The notes: generated by a model not told the origin, from the sequence alone. DNA of 64,000 nt from Bedellia somnulentella (GCA_963576735.1 OY755176.1:14183423-14247422); one strand, 5' to 3'; counted from the stretch's first letter, positions 36,466 to 47,750 are shown. Program-made: numbers and translations.

Positions 36466-38352
36466 TTGTTGGTGTCAACGAAATGTTTGCCTCTCGGATA
36501 CTATGTTTTACTGAAAAATAATCTTGGTGTGTATGATATATCAGTAGGTCTATTGCTGGATATGACGAAAGCGTACGATAGGGTCCAGTTTGATATCTTA
36601 CTAAAGAAACTTTATGACGTAGGTATTCGCGGTAGTACACACAAATGGTTTACATCGTATCTTGAAAATAGGGAACAGTTAGTAGAGATGGAATACTACA
36701 ACTATGATAGTAGTGAAATAGAAAGACCCCAATCAAGTAGTAAAAAAGTGAACGCTTCTATTCCACAAGGCAGCGTAGCTGGCTGCCTTTTATTTCTCAT
36801 TTACATCAATGACCTGCCTAAAGTTTTTAATGAAAAAAGTGTCTTATTTGCAGATGATGTCTCCCTCTTAATGAAATGTAAAAGTAATATCAACCTGCGG
36901 GAAAAACTCACAACTATCCTAGATAAACTAACAGATTGGATGAATGATCATAATCTTGAAATTAACTATACAAAAACGAACTTAATGGTATTTCATCCAC
37001 GACAAAAATCTCCCTTAAATATTACACTCAACTACAATAGTACAGACATTCAATTAGTTAACGATTTTATTCTCCTTGGAATAACCATTGACACCCATAT
37101 AAATTGGAAAAAACACGTCCAAAAGCTGCACCTGAAAATCTCAAAATTTGCGTATGCTCTTAAACAAATAAAGAAAACGACCGACTTGAAAACAGCATTA
37201 GCAGCATATTTTGCCTATGCATACGCATGGTTTAATTACGGCATAATTCTCTGGGGAAATAGCGTCGACGCACCTACATTACTTATACTGCAAAAAAGAC
37301 TCATACGAATTTTAGTAAATATAAAACAAACGGACAGCTGTAGACACCATTTTAAAGAACTCAAATTGCTAACACTACCTTCCATTTACATATTCGAGAT
37401 CTGCAAACATGTAAAAAATAACACTAATCTATTTCCTACCAAGCATAATGTACCTATTAGCATTACACTTCGTAACAGAGACAAGTTGACTCTGCCTACC
37501 TCTAACCTTGCAATGCACGCATCTAGTCCACATTCTATGGCAATAAAAATCTATACATATAATAAATCTGTAGAAAAGTAATTTTTGTACATTGAAGAAA
37601 TTGAAAAAAAAAATAGCCAGCGTGTGAACAGATAAGTAACAGAACCCATTTCCATCATTTTTAAATTTTTTGTCTGTTTGTCTGTTTGTCTGTTTATATG
37701 TTTGTTTGTGCGCGCAAAACGTAAAATCTACGAATTTAATGCTGAAAATGTTTATATACAAAAATTAAACGTAACTTGAGGTATAACTTAGTTTTTGTTT
37801 CATCGAAATCGGTTCACTCTATCAAAAGATATGATTAATTTTGTGAGTTCAAGAAGAAAAATATTACGTTACGCAATTCAGTATAGTACTTGCAACGACA
37901 TCTTAAGTCTAAATATAGAACTAATGTTGATAGTTGGAATCCAAAGTCCGATAGATGGCGTTGTGCAAAAATAAAATAAAGAACCAAAATAAAATAAAGC
38001 AAAAATAAAATTTGCATTTTTTTAGCCCCTTTAACCCCTTATTTTAAAGTCGGTTAAAGTAATAGAAGCTACAGGAAACAAGCTAGGCGAAATTAATACA
38101 AGCAACCAATATCAAGTGAATTCGCCGACTATGAAAATAACTGAAATGCTTTTAAATATTATCTTTACTTAGTTTCTTAAATTAGGCTTATTAATATTAA
38201 TATATTATGTAAATAGTCTGCCTATTAATAAATCCAATTTGGTGAGCATAATTTTGAAATTCTTAGCCATTCTTCAAATGCACGTCACTTCACAACCAGT
38301 TTTCGTGAACGTTTATAATAAAAAACTGAATTTTGGTCTACATTAAACACCA

Positions 38353-38597
38353 AACCTCTCTGGCTTCGTTTACATCCATCAATCTTTTCATACATGCTCT
38401 TTTATTCTTCATACTGCGGACACCTGCCTTTTTGAGCACGTTTTCTATTTGATCCAAATCTGTCCTCCGAGGTCGTCCTCTACTAACATTACCTTCCACA
38501 TTGGCGATAAAAAAAGTGTCAAGTACAAAGTGGCGATCGATAGTCTCTGCCTACCCCAATGGAAACTAACGGCGTGAGAATATGTATGTATGTATGT
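38353..38597 (+). mobile_element. RTE-like LINE 3' end with 5' inversion (twin priming)
   Basis: The plus-strand part (from about 38522, GTACAAAGTGGCGATCGATA) reaches the tail ATATGTATGTATGT. The preceding LINE segment (AATGTGGAAGGTAATG through AGAGAGGTTTG) is present but inverted at 38353-38504. An exact 11-bp duplication ATTAAACACCA flanks it (38342-38352 and 38598-38608). Sequence is close to the intact LINE, so it is recent and younger than the Helitron it sits in. Confidence 0.9.
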
Positions 38598-38705
38598 ATT
38601 AAACACCAGAAACATAAGACATCTTTTAAGTTCTACTTTTTTTAACACTAAAATGATGTAGTGACCTTAGTGACTAACCTTAATTTAGTTATATTTGCAT
38701 ATTAT

Positions 38706-38960
38706 ACATACATACATATACTCACGACTATAAATCCCTAGAAGGGGTAGCCTGAGCTAAGGAATTAGAAATTCCTCAGCCACTTTTGGAAAATTGAGTG
38801 GGGAAAAGATGGTAAAATAAAGGTTGTTGGTAATGGGTCTCCAACCGCATCGCCCAAAAATCCCTTAAAAACCCCCAATACCGTTAGTCGCCTCTTACGT
38901 ACATCCACCGGAAGAAATGGGGTAGTGCTATTCTAAGCCGACACTACACAGCTACTACAG
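38706..38960 (-). mobile_element. SINE-L copy (subfamily A) inside Helitron H5
   Basis: Full-length minus-strand copy from ACATACATACATATACTCAC to CCGACACTACACAGC, with eight extra bases at its 5' end. Flanked by a 10-bp duplication TGCATATTAT (38696-38705 and 38961-38970). Confidence 0.9.
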
Positions 38961-39465
38961 TGCATATTATGCCACTGATAAATCGATTTAATTCAATGTA
39001 TTATCATAGTACAACCAACAACCGTAAACCCTAATAATAGTAAAGTACCTTTTTTGAGCGGTATTATTTAGCTTACCCCGTTTGTTTTATTCTTTCTTGA
39101 GTGAAATTTAGTAATTTAGTTTTCACCCCCTTCCTGTCAACCGGTTAATATTTCTTTTCGGAAGGAAAAGACGTGATGAGCTCGAAGCAAAGAGTGATGA
39201 GCTCAAGGCCCGACCACCTGCGGCCATCAATAATAACTACCTATATATTGGAGGGGTACTGATTTTTCAACATACGTCATAGAACATTTGTCGGAAAGAT
39301 TGGCTATGTCAGTCACATGAGAGCACATGAACACACTCTTACTAGCCGGATACCAGAACTTGCTGTGGCCGAAATCGGGCGGGATTGATATATGATCTAT
39401 GTGCAAAATTCCGAAGTGTTAAAAACAAAAGGGCTTTATAAATATATTGATGCATTATGCAGATC

Positions 39466-39515
39466 TGCTAGGATCGTACAAGGTAGCGATCCTTAATCTT
39501 CGGCTAACCCTGTAA
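39466..39515 (+). mobile_element. Tiny decayed LINE 3' fragment
   Basis: GCTAGGATCGTACAAGGTAG followed by CGATCCTTAATCTTCGGCTA matches the LINE segment around 23499-23535 with several changes. It lies near the 3' end of Helitron H5. Too short for boundaries. Confidence 0.5.
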
Positions 39516-40018
39516 CTGTATCTAAATAAACACTAATTCAAATGAGATACACACAGTTACGACCTTTTATTATTTCAACTGGATAATGGCTACTGTAATT
39601 AATTAAATATCATTATAAAATACTCAATAGTTCCTACATCACAATAAGTGTGCGCATTAGATTTCATTGGTTCTTTATTTTATTTCAAAAAGGTGATATA
39701 CTCTTAACTAAACGACGTTTTTTTGTTCTCGACAATCACGCGAACGAAGTCGCGGGCACAGCTAGTTTATAATAAACTGCCAAAACCTCTAAGAGAGGAA
39801 GCCACTATAGCTAATTTCTCAAAAAATCTTAAGGAGCTACTAATAAATAAATGCTATTATAGTCTAAGTGAATATCTCAATGATAAATTATAATTACTTC
39901 GTCCTCTCCTCTAATTGCTGTGCCCAACAGGGTCCACAATGCTGTAACATAATTAAATACTTAACATCTAAGAAAACCATTGTGGAACGCAATAAATCTA
40001 TTGAGTATTGAGTATATA

Positions 40019-41756
40019 CTGCCATTATCAAATAATCTAATTGTCAGAATGCTAAAACATCTAAACATATCTTTGGGATAAGCTAATGTTATATGGTGTT
40101 TAAAAAATCAAAAAAGTCGTTTTTAGAGATTCTTATTCTTCTGAAGACAATTTGAAATATAGTGTAATATCATCTGAACAAAACCACTTTTTATTACACC
40201 AAGTTACCCTCATGCAGAGTATCGCTTTAACGCGATATATATAAATATGAACTCAGCATATTGGTTATACATTTAATCAACGTAATACATACGGTTAATA
40301 ATTTACTATATCAGGTTCCATGAACTTTGCAAATCATGTGTGCTAAGTCCAAAACAAATTAGAAGTTTGGGTGTAGTGCTCCGCGGTTATATACCCTGTT
40401 GTGTAGTGTTACATGACATGTTATCAAACTTAGTTCGGCTCTGCGAATTTAGTCCGTTTCTCTTGCTGGGTTAGCAACCAAATATAACTATGTTCGATAC
40501 ACTTGCCATGTAATCTTAAATTCCATTAGTCCTGTGACATTCAACCATTTATTTGTTTTCAATTTGGCTCTTTTGTTTGGTCGAATCTTTGTAATTATTG
40601 TTTAAACTACAAATAGAAAGTGTATTATACTAATGAAATAACATCTTAATGTTGGCATTATGAATTATTTTAAACAATTCTTGGTCCAAAGTTTATTTCA
40701 TTTTTCTTACATAACTCCTGTCGAACCAAATAGCTGTATCCAGTTCCATTTACGAAAAAGAGTGTCTGCAATAAATAAGCGGAGCGCAGTCTCCATGTAA
40801 GACAAAGAAGCTAGTGGTAATATTTATCGCCGTGCTTAGTATTAATCGAATCAGAGCGTTCGCAGTATCGCGACGCGACAACCAATGGATGAATTACTGT
40901 CGTATTCTCAGGCAGCCTAATTTTTCCTGAGTCAGCGAATTTTCCGCCTTATCGTAGTCCGTGAGAAACGTCGCAGCGAAGTAATACGGCTGCGTTTCAG
41001 TACTTTCAGTGAGCCGACAGCCTTCAGCCTTCAGTAGATATCTCGGCACTGAACGGGAGGGTCGCGCTCGCCGTTCCGCCGATTCCCGCGATCAAATAAT
41101 TGTGACAATAATAGCATTGCTTCCTTTGACTAAGTCTACATTTTTACGTGTTTACACCTAGGAAAATTTACATTAGAACCGTATATCTAAGTTTAGTTAC
41201 TATACTGATTCAAGCAAAAATTTGGACGCTTCATCTTAATCGTTTTTGACGTTTTTAAAAAAGTTTTCATTCAATTTCTCGGTAAGAATGAGATTAACCT
41301 TCATTGTTATGCTAATTTGTTTGTGGTATCCTGTCTAATGGGAATATATTTTTGTGTAGGAATTTCCTTTGTTTTTATTGGATGGTGTTATAGATGTTTT
41401 GTTTCCATATCCATTAGCTGATCCTGATTGATTTACGATAGACAATACACGTGCGTCATACATCACACAATATCCATTATTGAATTACGTAGAGCATTAA
41501 AACGTTACATTTTCTTTTTCACTTTCACTTTCTATTTATTAGTCAGTAATTTAACCCGATGAAAATTGCTTTTTAGGGTTTCATTCCGTACCATATAAAA
41601 GGTTTTTTTTCTTTTATAACAACAAATAATAAGAATAAGGTAAATATTAAAAAGAGCTGCCATACATTCAACGTTGTTTATTGGCTCATTTTTGCTTAAT
41701 ATTGATAACAGCTATAGACAACCGCTTGTAATATGCAAATTTCACTTTGCCTACTT
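40019..41756. other. Non-coding stretch with a GC-richer island
   Basis: No gene seen. The island at about 40850-41105 (CGCAGTATCGCGACGCGACA, TGAACGGGAGGGTCGCGCTC) contains several TCAGT sequences, the arthropod initiator core, for example in GTTTCAGTACTTTCAGTGAG. This could be a promoter or a conserved non-coding element, but no frame follows it within the window that would name a gene. Confidence 0.35.
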
Positions 41757-41961
41757 TACATACTCTCACTACTATAATTCCCAAAAACTGCTAGCCTAAG
41801 ATTCAGAATAAGAAATTATCCATCTAATTTTGGAAGTTGAATGGGGAAAATGTTGTAAAGTCTGGGTTGGTTGGTGATGAATCCACAACCACATCGCCGA
41901 ACCCATACGTCAATGACGGAAATGATGGGATAGTGCTATTTTAAACCTACACTACACAGCT
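41757..41961 (-). mobile_element. Diverged SINE-L copy
   Basis: Tail ACATACTCTCACTACTATAA, body GGAAGTTGAATGGGGAAAAT and head GATAGTGCTATTTTAAACCT...ACTACACAGC. It lacks about 40 bp around the GTCGCCTCTTACG block. More decayed than neighbouring copies. Confidence 0.75.
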
Positions 41962-42117
41962 ACTTTTATATTTTGCCGTTAGTATAAAATCTATACTTAT
42001 CTACATTATTGTCTATTCTAAAGATAATGGTACGAAACTGTTCTAGCGCAAGCACGACTCTTATTTAACCGTTTTTTCAAAACCTTTAGCTTACTTTACT
42101 CACATCCATTATTCCCA

Positions 42118-42245
42118 GACAGACCTATCGCCGTTTTGTAAAAATATTCTGTCACATTACTAAGTACAACTAAGCCATGTGTGTTTCCTCACGATGTTTT
42201 ACCTCACCGTCAATAGCCTTGATAAGTTAACTACACATACGACTC
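42118..42245 (-). mobile_element. tRNA-SINE internal fragment
   Basis: Reverse complement of about 63405-63505 of the complete tRNA-SINE (CCTATCGCCGTTTTGT, GCCATGTGTGTTTCCTCACG, ACTACACATA). Both the tRNA head and the TTATG tail are missing. Confidence 0.65.
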
Positions 42246-42255
42246 AAGAATATTA

Positions 42256-42505
42256 GCTGTGTAGTCTTAGAATAGCACTACCCTATTTCTGCCGTGGGTG
42301 TTCGTAAGAGGCGATTGAGGGTATTGGAGCTTTTTAAGTGAATTTTGGACGATGCGGTTGGAGACCCACCAACAAGAAACTTTATTTTATATTATTTTCC
42401 TTACTCAAATTCCAAAAGTGGCTAAGAATTTTTTATACTGAATCTCTTATTCTGAATCTCTGGCTACCCCTATTAGGGATTTCTGGCCGTGAGTATATGT
42501 ATGTA
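42256..42505 (+). mobile_element. SINE-L copy, plus strand
   Basis: Head GCTGTGTAGTCTTAGAATAG to tail GCCGTGAGTATATGTATGTA. The body contains a short duplication of the GAATCTCTTATTCTGAATCT block. It meets the next copy tail-to-tail. Confidence 0.85.
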
Positions 42506-42515
42506 CATACATAGT

Positions 42516-42722
42516 ACATACATATACTCACGGCTATAAATCCCTAGAAGGGGTAGCCAGAGTTAAGGAATCAGAAAGATGGTGAAATAAAGGTTGTTGG
42601 TGATGGGCCTCCAACCGCAACGCCCAAAAATCCCTCAAAAGCCCCAAAACCGTTAATCGCCTCTTACGTACACCCACTGGAAGAAATGGGGTAGTGCTAT
42701 TCTAAGCCGACACTACACAGCA
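42516..42722 (-). mobile_element. SINE-L copy, minus strand, tail-to-tail with its neighbour
   Basis: Tail ACATACATATACTCACGGCT to head CCGACACTACACAGC. About 45 bp around the GGGGAAAAGATGG block are deleted. With 42256-42505 it makes a ~470-bp inverted repeat that could fold back. Confidence 0.85.
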
Positions 42723-42768
42723 ATGTATGTATGTATGTATATGACTCGATAAAACACAATAGTATATG

Positions 42769-42837
42769 CCCGACGTGGGATTTAAACTCGCGTCTCTTGT
42801 TTAAACGAGTAGCGCTTGTATTCCCACTGAGATATGA
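42769..42837 (-). repeat. Degenerate tRNA-like SINE head
   Basis: The minus strand reads TATCTCAGTGGG (A-box-like) and GAGTTTAAATCCC (B-box-like) at tRNA spacing, ending CACGTCGGGC. Stems are poor. Probably a remnant of a tRNA-SINE, not a gene. Confidence 0.5.
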
Positions 42838-42875
42838 AGGATTTACTCTGAATTCTGGGTAACAAAAACGTCAAT

Positions 42876-43330
42876 CTGGGGGCACGGTAGTGCCCCCGCC
42901 AAGACGAGTCAAGCGAAGCGCACGGGCAATACCTACCTTTTCTCGAAGCGCTTCGTCGTTTTTTTGAACCCTCATAACTTGGGTTCGGGTTATGCTAGAT
43001 CAACAAAATTTTCAGGATATATTGTCAATAGCGGACTTATTAAACATATTAAGTTTTAATTACATTAGCTTTTATACTTCAGATTTTATTTATATCTAAA
43101 AAACGCTGATTTCGTCACTGACTCACTGACTCACTGATGATCATCAAAATTATTAAGGTATTTCCTAATGTCCTAGAAAGCTGAAATTTTGTATGTAAGC
43201 TAGTATTAGTACACAGACAACAAAAAAATTATAAAACTTGTAACTTTCATCCTCCAACCCCTTAATATAGGGGATGGGAGTTTGTATGAGACCTGTAATT
43301 TTAAAAGATTAAATTTTGATGACGCTAGAG
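42876..43330 (-). repeat. Dispersed repeat, family C, copy 2
   Basis: On the minus strand it ends in the hairpin GGGGGCACTACCGTGCCCCC preceded by GCGCTTCGCTTGACTCGTCT. Upstream are GAAGCGCTTCGAGAAAAGGT and a CTGACTCACTGACTCACTGA stretch. The part 42925-43110 aligns with 25969-26190. The GTGCCCCCAGA terminus resembles the end of the inverted-repeat element at 46021-47075. Class unresolved. Confidence 0.5.
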
Positions 43331-43611
43331 GTTTAATCTAATAATAATTTAAAACTTGGTGCCCTCAGATATATATATGAATAGGTACTCCTTGTTATAA
43401 AAAAAAATATAAAAATAATCGACATATATTGAGACATATCGACAGTATCTGATCTATCACTTATTATAAACAGTAAATCAACAAAGAAAAAAGGCAAAGA
43501 TAGAGAGTGGGCTATAAAAAAAAGCGTCTCTGATGTGCAAGAAATACACCCCAAAAAAAGAAGAAAAAAAAAAAAAAATGTTGTTACAAACAACTTACAA
43601 AAAGAAATGAA
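43331..43611. other. A-rich low-complexity stretch
   Basis: Purine-rich plus strand with an A15 run near 43565-43579. The 86-codon minus frame here is the translation of the poly(A/G) bias (mostly F, L and S) and is not a credible protein. Confidence 0.5.
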
Positions 43612-44050
43612 ATCCCGCGAAAAACATTTTCATGTAAAATGTTGCTAAGACGAGCCCATATGACTCGCACTGTCAAAAAGTTATCAGATCTCATGTAGAG
43701 CCAAGCTTCTAACACTACACGCCTTAACTCTACAAGGCCTAACTTCACAAACTCTACACCTTAGTCAAAATATGTGGCTTGGCCGTTCGTTACTACAAGG
43801 ACTATTGTAATAATATATATAAGTAATGAACAGTGAATTGATTTTTCACCTTACGCCGATGTGAATGTAGCGAAATGGCCAAGCCACATATTTTGACTAA
43901 GGTGTAGAGTTTGTGAAGTTAGGCCTTGTAGAGTTAGGGCGTGTAGTGTTAGAAGCTTGACTCTACATGAGATCTGATAACTTTTTGACAGTGCGAGTCA
44001 TATGGGCTCGTCTTGGCAACATTTTACATGAAAATGTTTTTGGTGGGATT
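43612..44050. repeat. ~440-bp inverted repeat (foldback-like)
   Basis: Left arm (about 43612-43790: AACATTTTCATGTAAAATGT, ACTCGCACTGTCAAAAAGTT, TATGTGGCTTGGCC) is repeated in inverse at about 43872-44045 with few differences. The ~80-bp centre is AT-rich. AATCCC lies near both outer ends. No coding and no clear target duplication. It may be a MITE or a palindromic transposon end pair. Confidence 0.75.
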
Positions 44051-45319
44051 GATGTTCCGAAAAACCAGTTCCTTTGTTTACCACCTTTAGAGAATTAACA
44101 GTGCGATCGCCTTACACTCTGAAATATACTCTCCGATCAGGAATAGCACTGATTGAATTTATTCTCATACGTTTCCACGGTCTCATATGTTTATTGTTTC
44201 GGAAACAGTTAAGACATTATCATGGTAGTTAAAGGCGGTTAAAAAATTGATACGACCACTCCCCTCTATTAACCCGCAAAGCAGTGTAAAGGGAAAAATA
44301 CTTAAATGGCTATAAAACGGTCTCTGCCCATTCAAGAGTATGTAGATATAAACATCCTTACTTTATTTTTAGTTATATCTTTAAGCGATCATTAATGAAC
44401 ATCTTAAAGCTAAAATAATCGTTAGCAAAGAATAAAATTACCGCGGCTGCAGAAAGTTTGCCATGAATTAAGCAATATCTTTCTATTTTTTATCTTTTTA
44501 TAAATTTATTACATATTACGAGTACCATTACAATACAACAAACACTTAAAGATTTAGCCTATAATTGACTAATATTCGACGAGAAAATATCAATGAAAAG
44601 TTACACGCATAGAAAGATTAATCGGTGATAAGAGAAAGTGGAGTTGATGATGGATGGCTAATCATATCGCCTAGAAATCACTTCATACGCCTTCTACATT
44701 ATTCGCTACGATATCACGCCAGAGTGTTTAAACAACCGCTCCTATAAAATATTACATCCGATAACACCCCCAAAATATACCAAACACTACCGTGCCTCAT
44801 ATCTCGTCCTTGATATCAGTACATCCCATTTGTCTCGAGGGATTCGCTTGGCTTCGCGTCGCCTATCGATATCTATTGTTTTTCGTTTGTTCAACATTTT
44901 TTGTTCGGCGAGTTCATAAAATTGGGCCGCAAAAAGTAGCCACTCGACACTTGGGTGTTTGGTGTCGCTATGCGGGACGCGTTCGGTATTCGCTTGTAAA
45001 CTTTATTTGGGCCGATTCAATTGTTTCGAGTATAAGAGCAGTAGGGTACGAGTACTTAAGGTATTTACAGTGAACAAATAAATAAGGTGTGAGTGGTGAT
45101 TGCGCGGTATAGTAAATTCTGTTTTCTGCAAAATTTTTTTAAAATTGAAGAATAAGTACTTTTCGTTTTAGAAGAATAAAGCCGTTATTTAACGTATTCA
45201 CATTGCAAAACCGGCTCAATCCCATCTAGGGTCATAAAAAAAGGATATCTCGCTAGAATTTTAAGAAGTAATTTAAACTAAAAATATAAAAGTACTTACT
45301 TTATAACATTAAGAATACT
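44051..45319. other. Non-coding stretch, no gene seen
   Basis: A faint SINE-L resemblance exists around 44640-44720 (GATGATGGATGGCTAATCAT, ATCGCCTAGAAATCACTTCA). The frame 44792-45073 (93 codons) has no known motif. Nothing else recognised. Confidence 0.35.
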
Positions 45320-45440
45320 TACATACCCACTTCTTCTCGTATATAATCCAAAAAGGAGTAAACAGAGCAATATAATTAATTAGTAATTACTTAGCCATTT
45401 CTGAAAAAAATGTGAGATGTAAAATAAAAGATGGTCACAG
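45320..45440 (-). mobile_element. Old SINE-L fragment
   Basis: Weak but collinear match: ACCCACTTCTTCTCGTATAT at the tail, AGTAATTACTTAGCCATTTC in the body, then GTAAAATAAAAGATGGTCAC. The head is missing. Diverged, so only a moderate call. Confidence 0.5.
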
Positions 45441-46020
45441 GGTTTTCCCACATCCCCCCTAACAATCGCCTTAACATTCTAACTCAACCAATTAAAATCC
45501 GATGTAAAAAAAATACGATACGCCTTAATAAAAATACACACTTAATATTTAGGTTCTCTGACATAGTTGACTACAGTGAGGAAAAGAGACGAAGCGTAGT
45601 ATATTTACTTTGAACCCCATTACAAGTTACAAGCAGATTAATGAGTGAGTCACGTAAAAATGTTGAGTACGGAGAAAATATTTCTTACACTTCGTTATAA
45701 AGTAGAAAAACTGAATTAAAGGTTTAGAATTTGTGGAAAAGTTGTGAGCTTTTTATAAAAATATCGCAAGTTAGTTAATATTTGTTTAGAAAGTAAAAAG
45801 AAAATTTCTTTGCTATAAAACATGAGACAAGTTATAAAAACTATATGATAAAATATAAACGTACGTAAGGTCGGTCTCGACTCGTAGAATGTAGATTAAA
45901 AACTATAAGTAATATATTAATAATAAGTTATATAAATAGTATTATGATAAAACTATACCTGGAAAAAACTGGATAGTATTGTCAAACAGATACTAAATTG
46001 ACCGTCTGTCTGAATAGTCC

Positions 46021-47075
46021 AAGATCCCGGTGCCCCCAGACGTTACTTATTTTCTCATAAGAAATATAAATGGGATAAAGTAGTGTTAGTACGTACTTTG
46101 AGTGTGTGCATACCTGCTACCTTGGGTCGACGGCCAATTCATAGGTACCAGGTGCTAAAGGTAGATAAATTCAGTGCTGATTTTTCTTAAATTCTCAGTG
46201 CTGATTTTTACATATGTTTTAGATATTGTTGTTAAAAATTAATAATCATTATTGGCAGACACTTTCCATCGGCGCTTACCCTTACCAGACGCTTTAAAGC
46301 TTCAAAAAAAATAACACATTCTTACTTACAATCTCTTGTTCAGACTCAACGCCTGAACAAAATATTACGCAAGAATACAATCAAGAAAACAATTGCCGTC
46401 ACCCGTACGTCAGGCGCTTAAAGATACTATATACAAATCTGTCTACTCATGTCACTTAACCTACGACCGTTGTACCATTAACAACCTTTTAAAATATATT
46501 AATTTGTAAAGCATTGTAAGCATTTAATTTACACCGTCTATCCACCAAAGATAGAACACGTATAGTAGCCTAAGTATAAGAAAGATATCCATAAATAGAT
46601 ATCTCTCTCACACTCAAGCGTACAAATAATGACCTCGCGCTTATACACATAGCGACACTTTATGTGTGTCTGGGGGGATGTTTGACCCCTCCAATTGGTC
46701 TGGCTGCTGACCAGGGGTGTTCAAATAGTTCCCCAAGGATCATACATAAAAATTAAGAGTGAGATTGTAAGTAAGAATATGTTATTTTTTTTAAAGCTTT
46801 AAAGCGTCTGGTAAGGGTAAGCGCCGATGGAAAGTGTCTGGCAATAATGATTATTAATTTTTAACAACAATATCTAAAACATATGTAAAAATCAGCATTG
46901 AGAATTTAAGAAAAATCAGCACTGTATTTATCTACCTTTAGCACCTGGTACCTATGAATTGGCCGTCGACCCAAGGTAGCAGGTATGCACACACTCAAAG
47001 TACGTACTAACACTACTTTATCCCATTTATATTTCTTATGAGAAAATAAGTAACGTCTGGGGCCACCGGGATCTT
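46021..47075. mobile_element. 1055-bp element with 315-bp terminal inverted repeats
   Basis: The arms 46021-46335 and 46761-47075 are equal in length and near-identical in inverse. They start AAGATCCCGGTGCCCCCAGA and end inward at TTCTTACTTACAATCTC. The 425-bp centre is unrelated single-copy sequence with no convincing frame. Each arm itself carries a short repeat, GTGCTGATTTTT. No target duplication was visible, so the superfamily (Mutator- or foldback-like) is open. Arm similarity suggests a recent element or gene conversion. Confidence 0.85.
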
Positions 47076-47514
47076 ACTCTAGAAAATATATTCGTCTTAT
47101 ACATAAAAATGTAGATTACTTGGACGTGGATGCGGATGAGAAGCTAGTAAGAAATAAAATTTGCAGAAAATTTATAAAACTTATTTTACCCATATCTGTA
47201 GTAATAAACTAATCTAAAAATAATAAGCTGCCCTACCTGTGATATCTCCGTAAACAAAGCGATCCTTATGAGCTAAGAGCTTGTTAATTAACCTTTTTAG
47301 ATGGTCGAATTAGGTGCACTTGATGTCAGTAAAACCAATGGACAGCGCGGGACTTCAACCGCAATTACTTGATAAATCGGCTCAGAAACATCCCTAAATT
47401 AACCCTATTGAAAAAGGGCGACCCAATTGTTTTTCAATGAGTAGGTGGGGAAACCTGGTTCAAAGAAAATGCAGTTCATTTCAAAATTTCACGCATAGAA
47501 AATATGTAAATTTT

Positions 47515-47750
47515 CTGTGTAATGTCGGCTGAAATAGTACTACTTCATTTCTTCCAGTCGGTGCTCGTAAGAGGCGGCTAAGGGTATTGGGGCTTCTTAA
47601 CTGATATTGGGCGATACGGTTGGAGACCCATCACTAAAAAAATGGATTTACCATCATATCCCCACTCAACTTCCAAAAGTGTCTGAAGTTTGTTCCAACG
47701 CTCTGGCTACACCTTTCTGGGATTTATAGCCGAGGGTATATGTATGTACA
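47515..47750 (+). mobile_element. SINE-L copy, plus strand
   Basis: Head CTGTGTAATGTCGGCTGAAA, middle GAGGCGGCTAAGGGTATTGG and GACCCATCACTAAAAAAATG, tail TATAGCCGAGGGTATATGTA. Moderately diverged, no clear target duplication. Confidence 0.85.

Larger units (their letters stand above)
37550..39765 (+). mobile_element. Helitron H5 (2.2 kb) inserted in a LINE frame
   Basis: Starts TCTATACATATAATAAATCT and ends GCGGGCACAGCTAG after a GCGAACGAAGTCGC hairpin. It sits between A (37549) and T (39766). The 5' end is related to H1-H4, including a GTCT/GTTT-rich run (37671-37711), but the interior differs. It carries three later passengers: LINE fragments at 38353-38597 and about 39466-39515, and SINE-L at 38706-38960. 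No helicase coding was seen. Confidence 0.85.
36466..39893 (+). pseudogene. Jockey/CR1-type LINE reverse transcriptase, split by a Helitron
   Basis: The 5'-truncated frame runs 36466-37549 and resumes at 39766-39893. The part in between is a Helitron. Residues 31-40 are DMTKAYDRV (RT motif A), PQGS lies at 100-103 and FADD (catalytic) at 128-131. The thumb and C-terminal region follow, including FILLGI and LWG. The apparent C-terminus IYTYNKSVEK is an artefact of reading into the Helitron. Joining base 37549 to 39766 restores codon ATT, and the frame continues IYNKLPKPLREE to a TAA stop at 39891-39893. The missing endonuclease and N-terminus make it dead. The sequence after the stop to about 40018 looks like its 3' UTR, ending in TTGAGTATTGAGTAT. 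The clade (Daphne- or Jockey-like) is tentative. Confidence 0.85.

Noticed and set aside
37550..37581. C-terminus of the LINE protein as read in the open frame
   Set aside because: These codons belong to the Helitron 5' end; the true C-terminus lies at 39766-39893.
43333..43593. 86-codon Phe/Leu/Ser-rich minus frame
   Set aside because: Product of an A-rich stretch; looks like a membrane protein only because of base bias.
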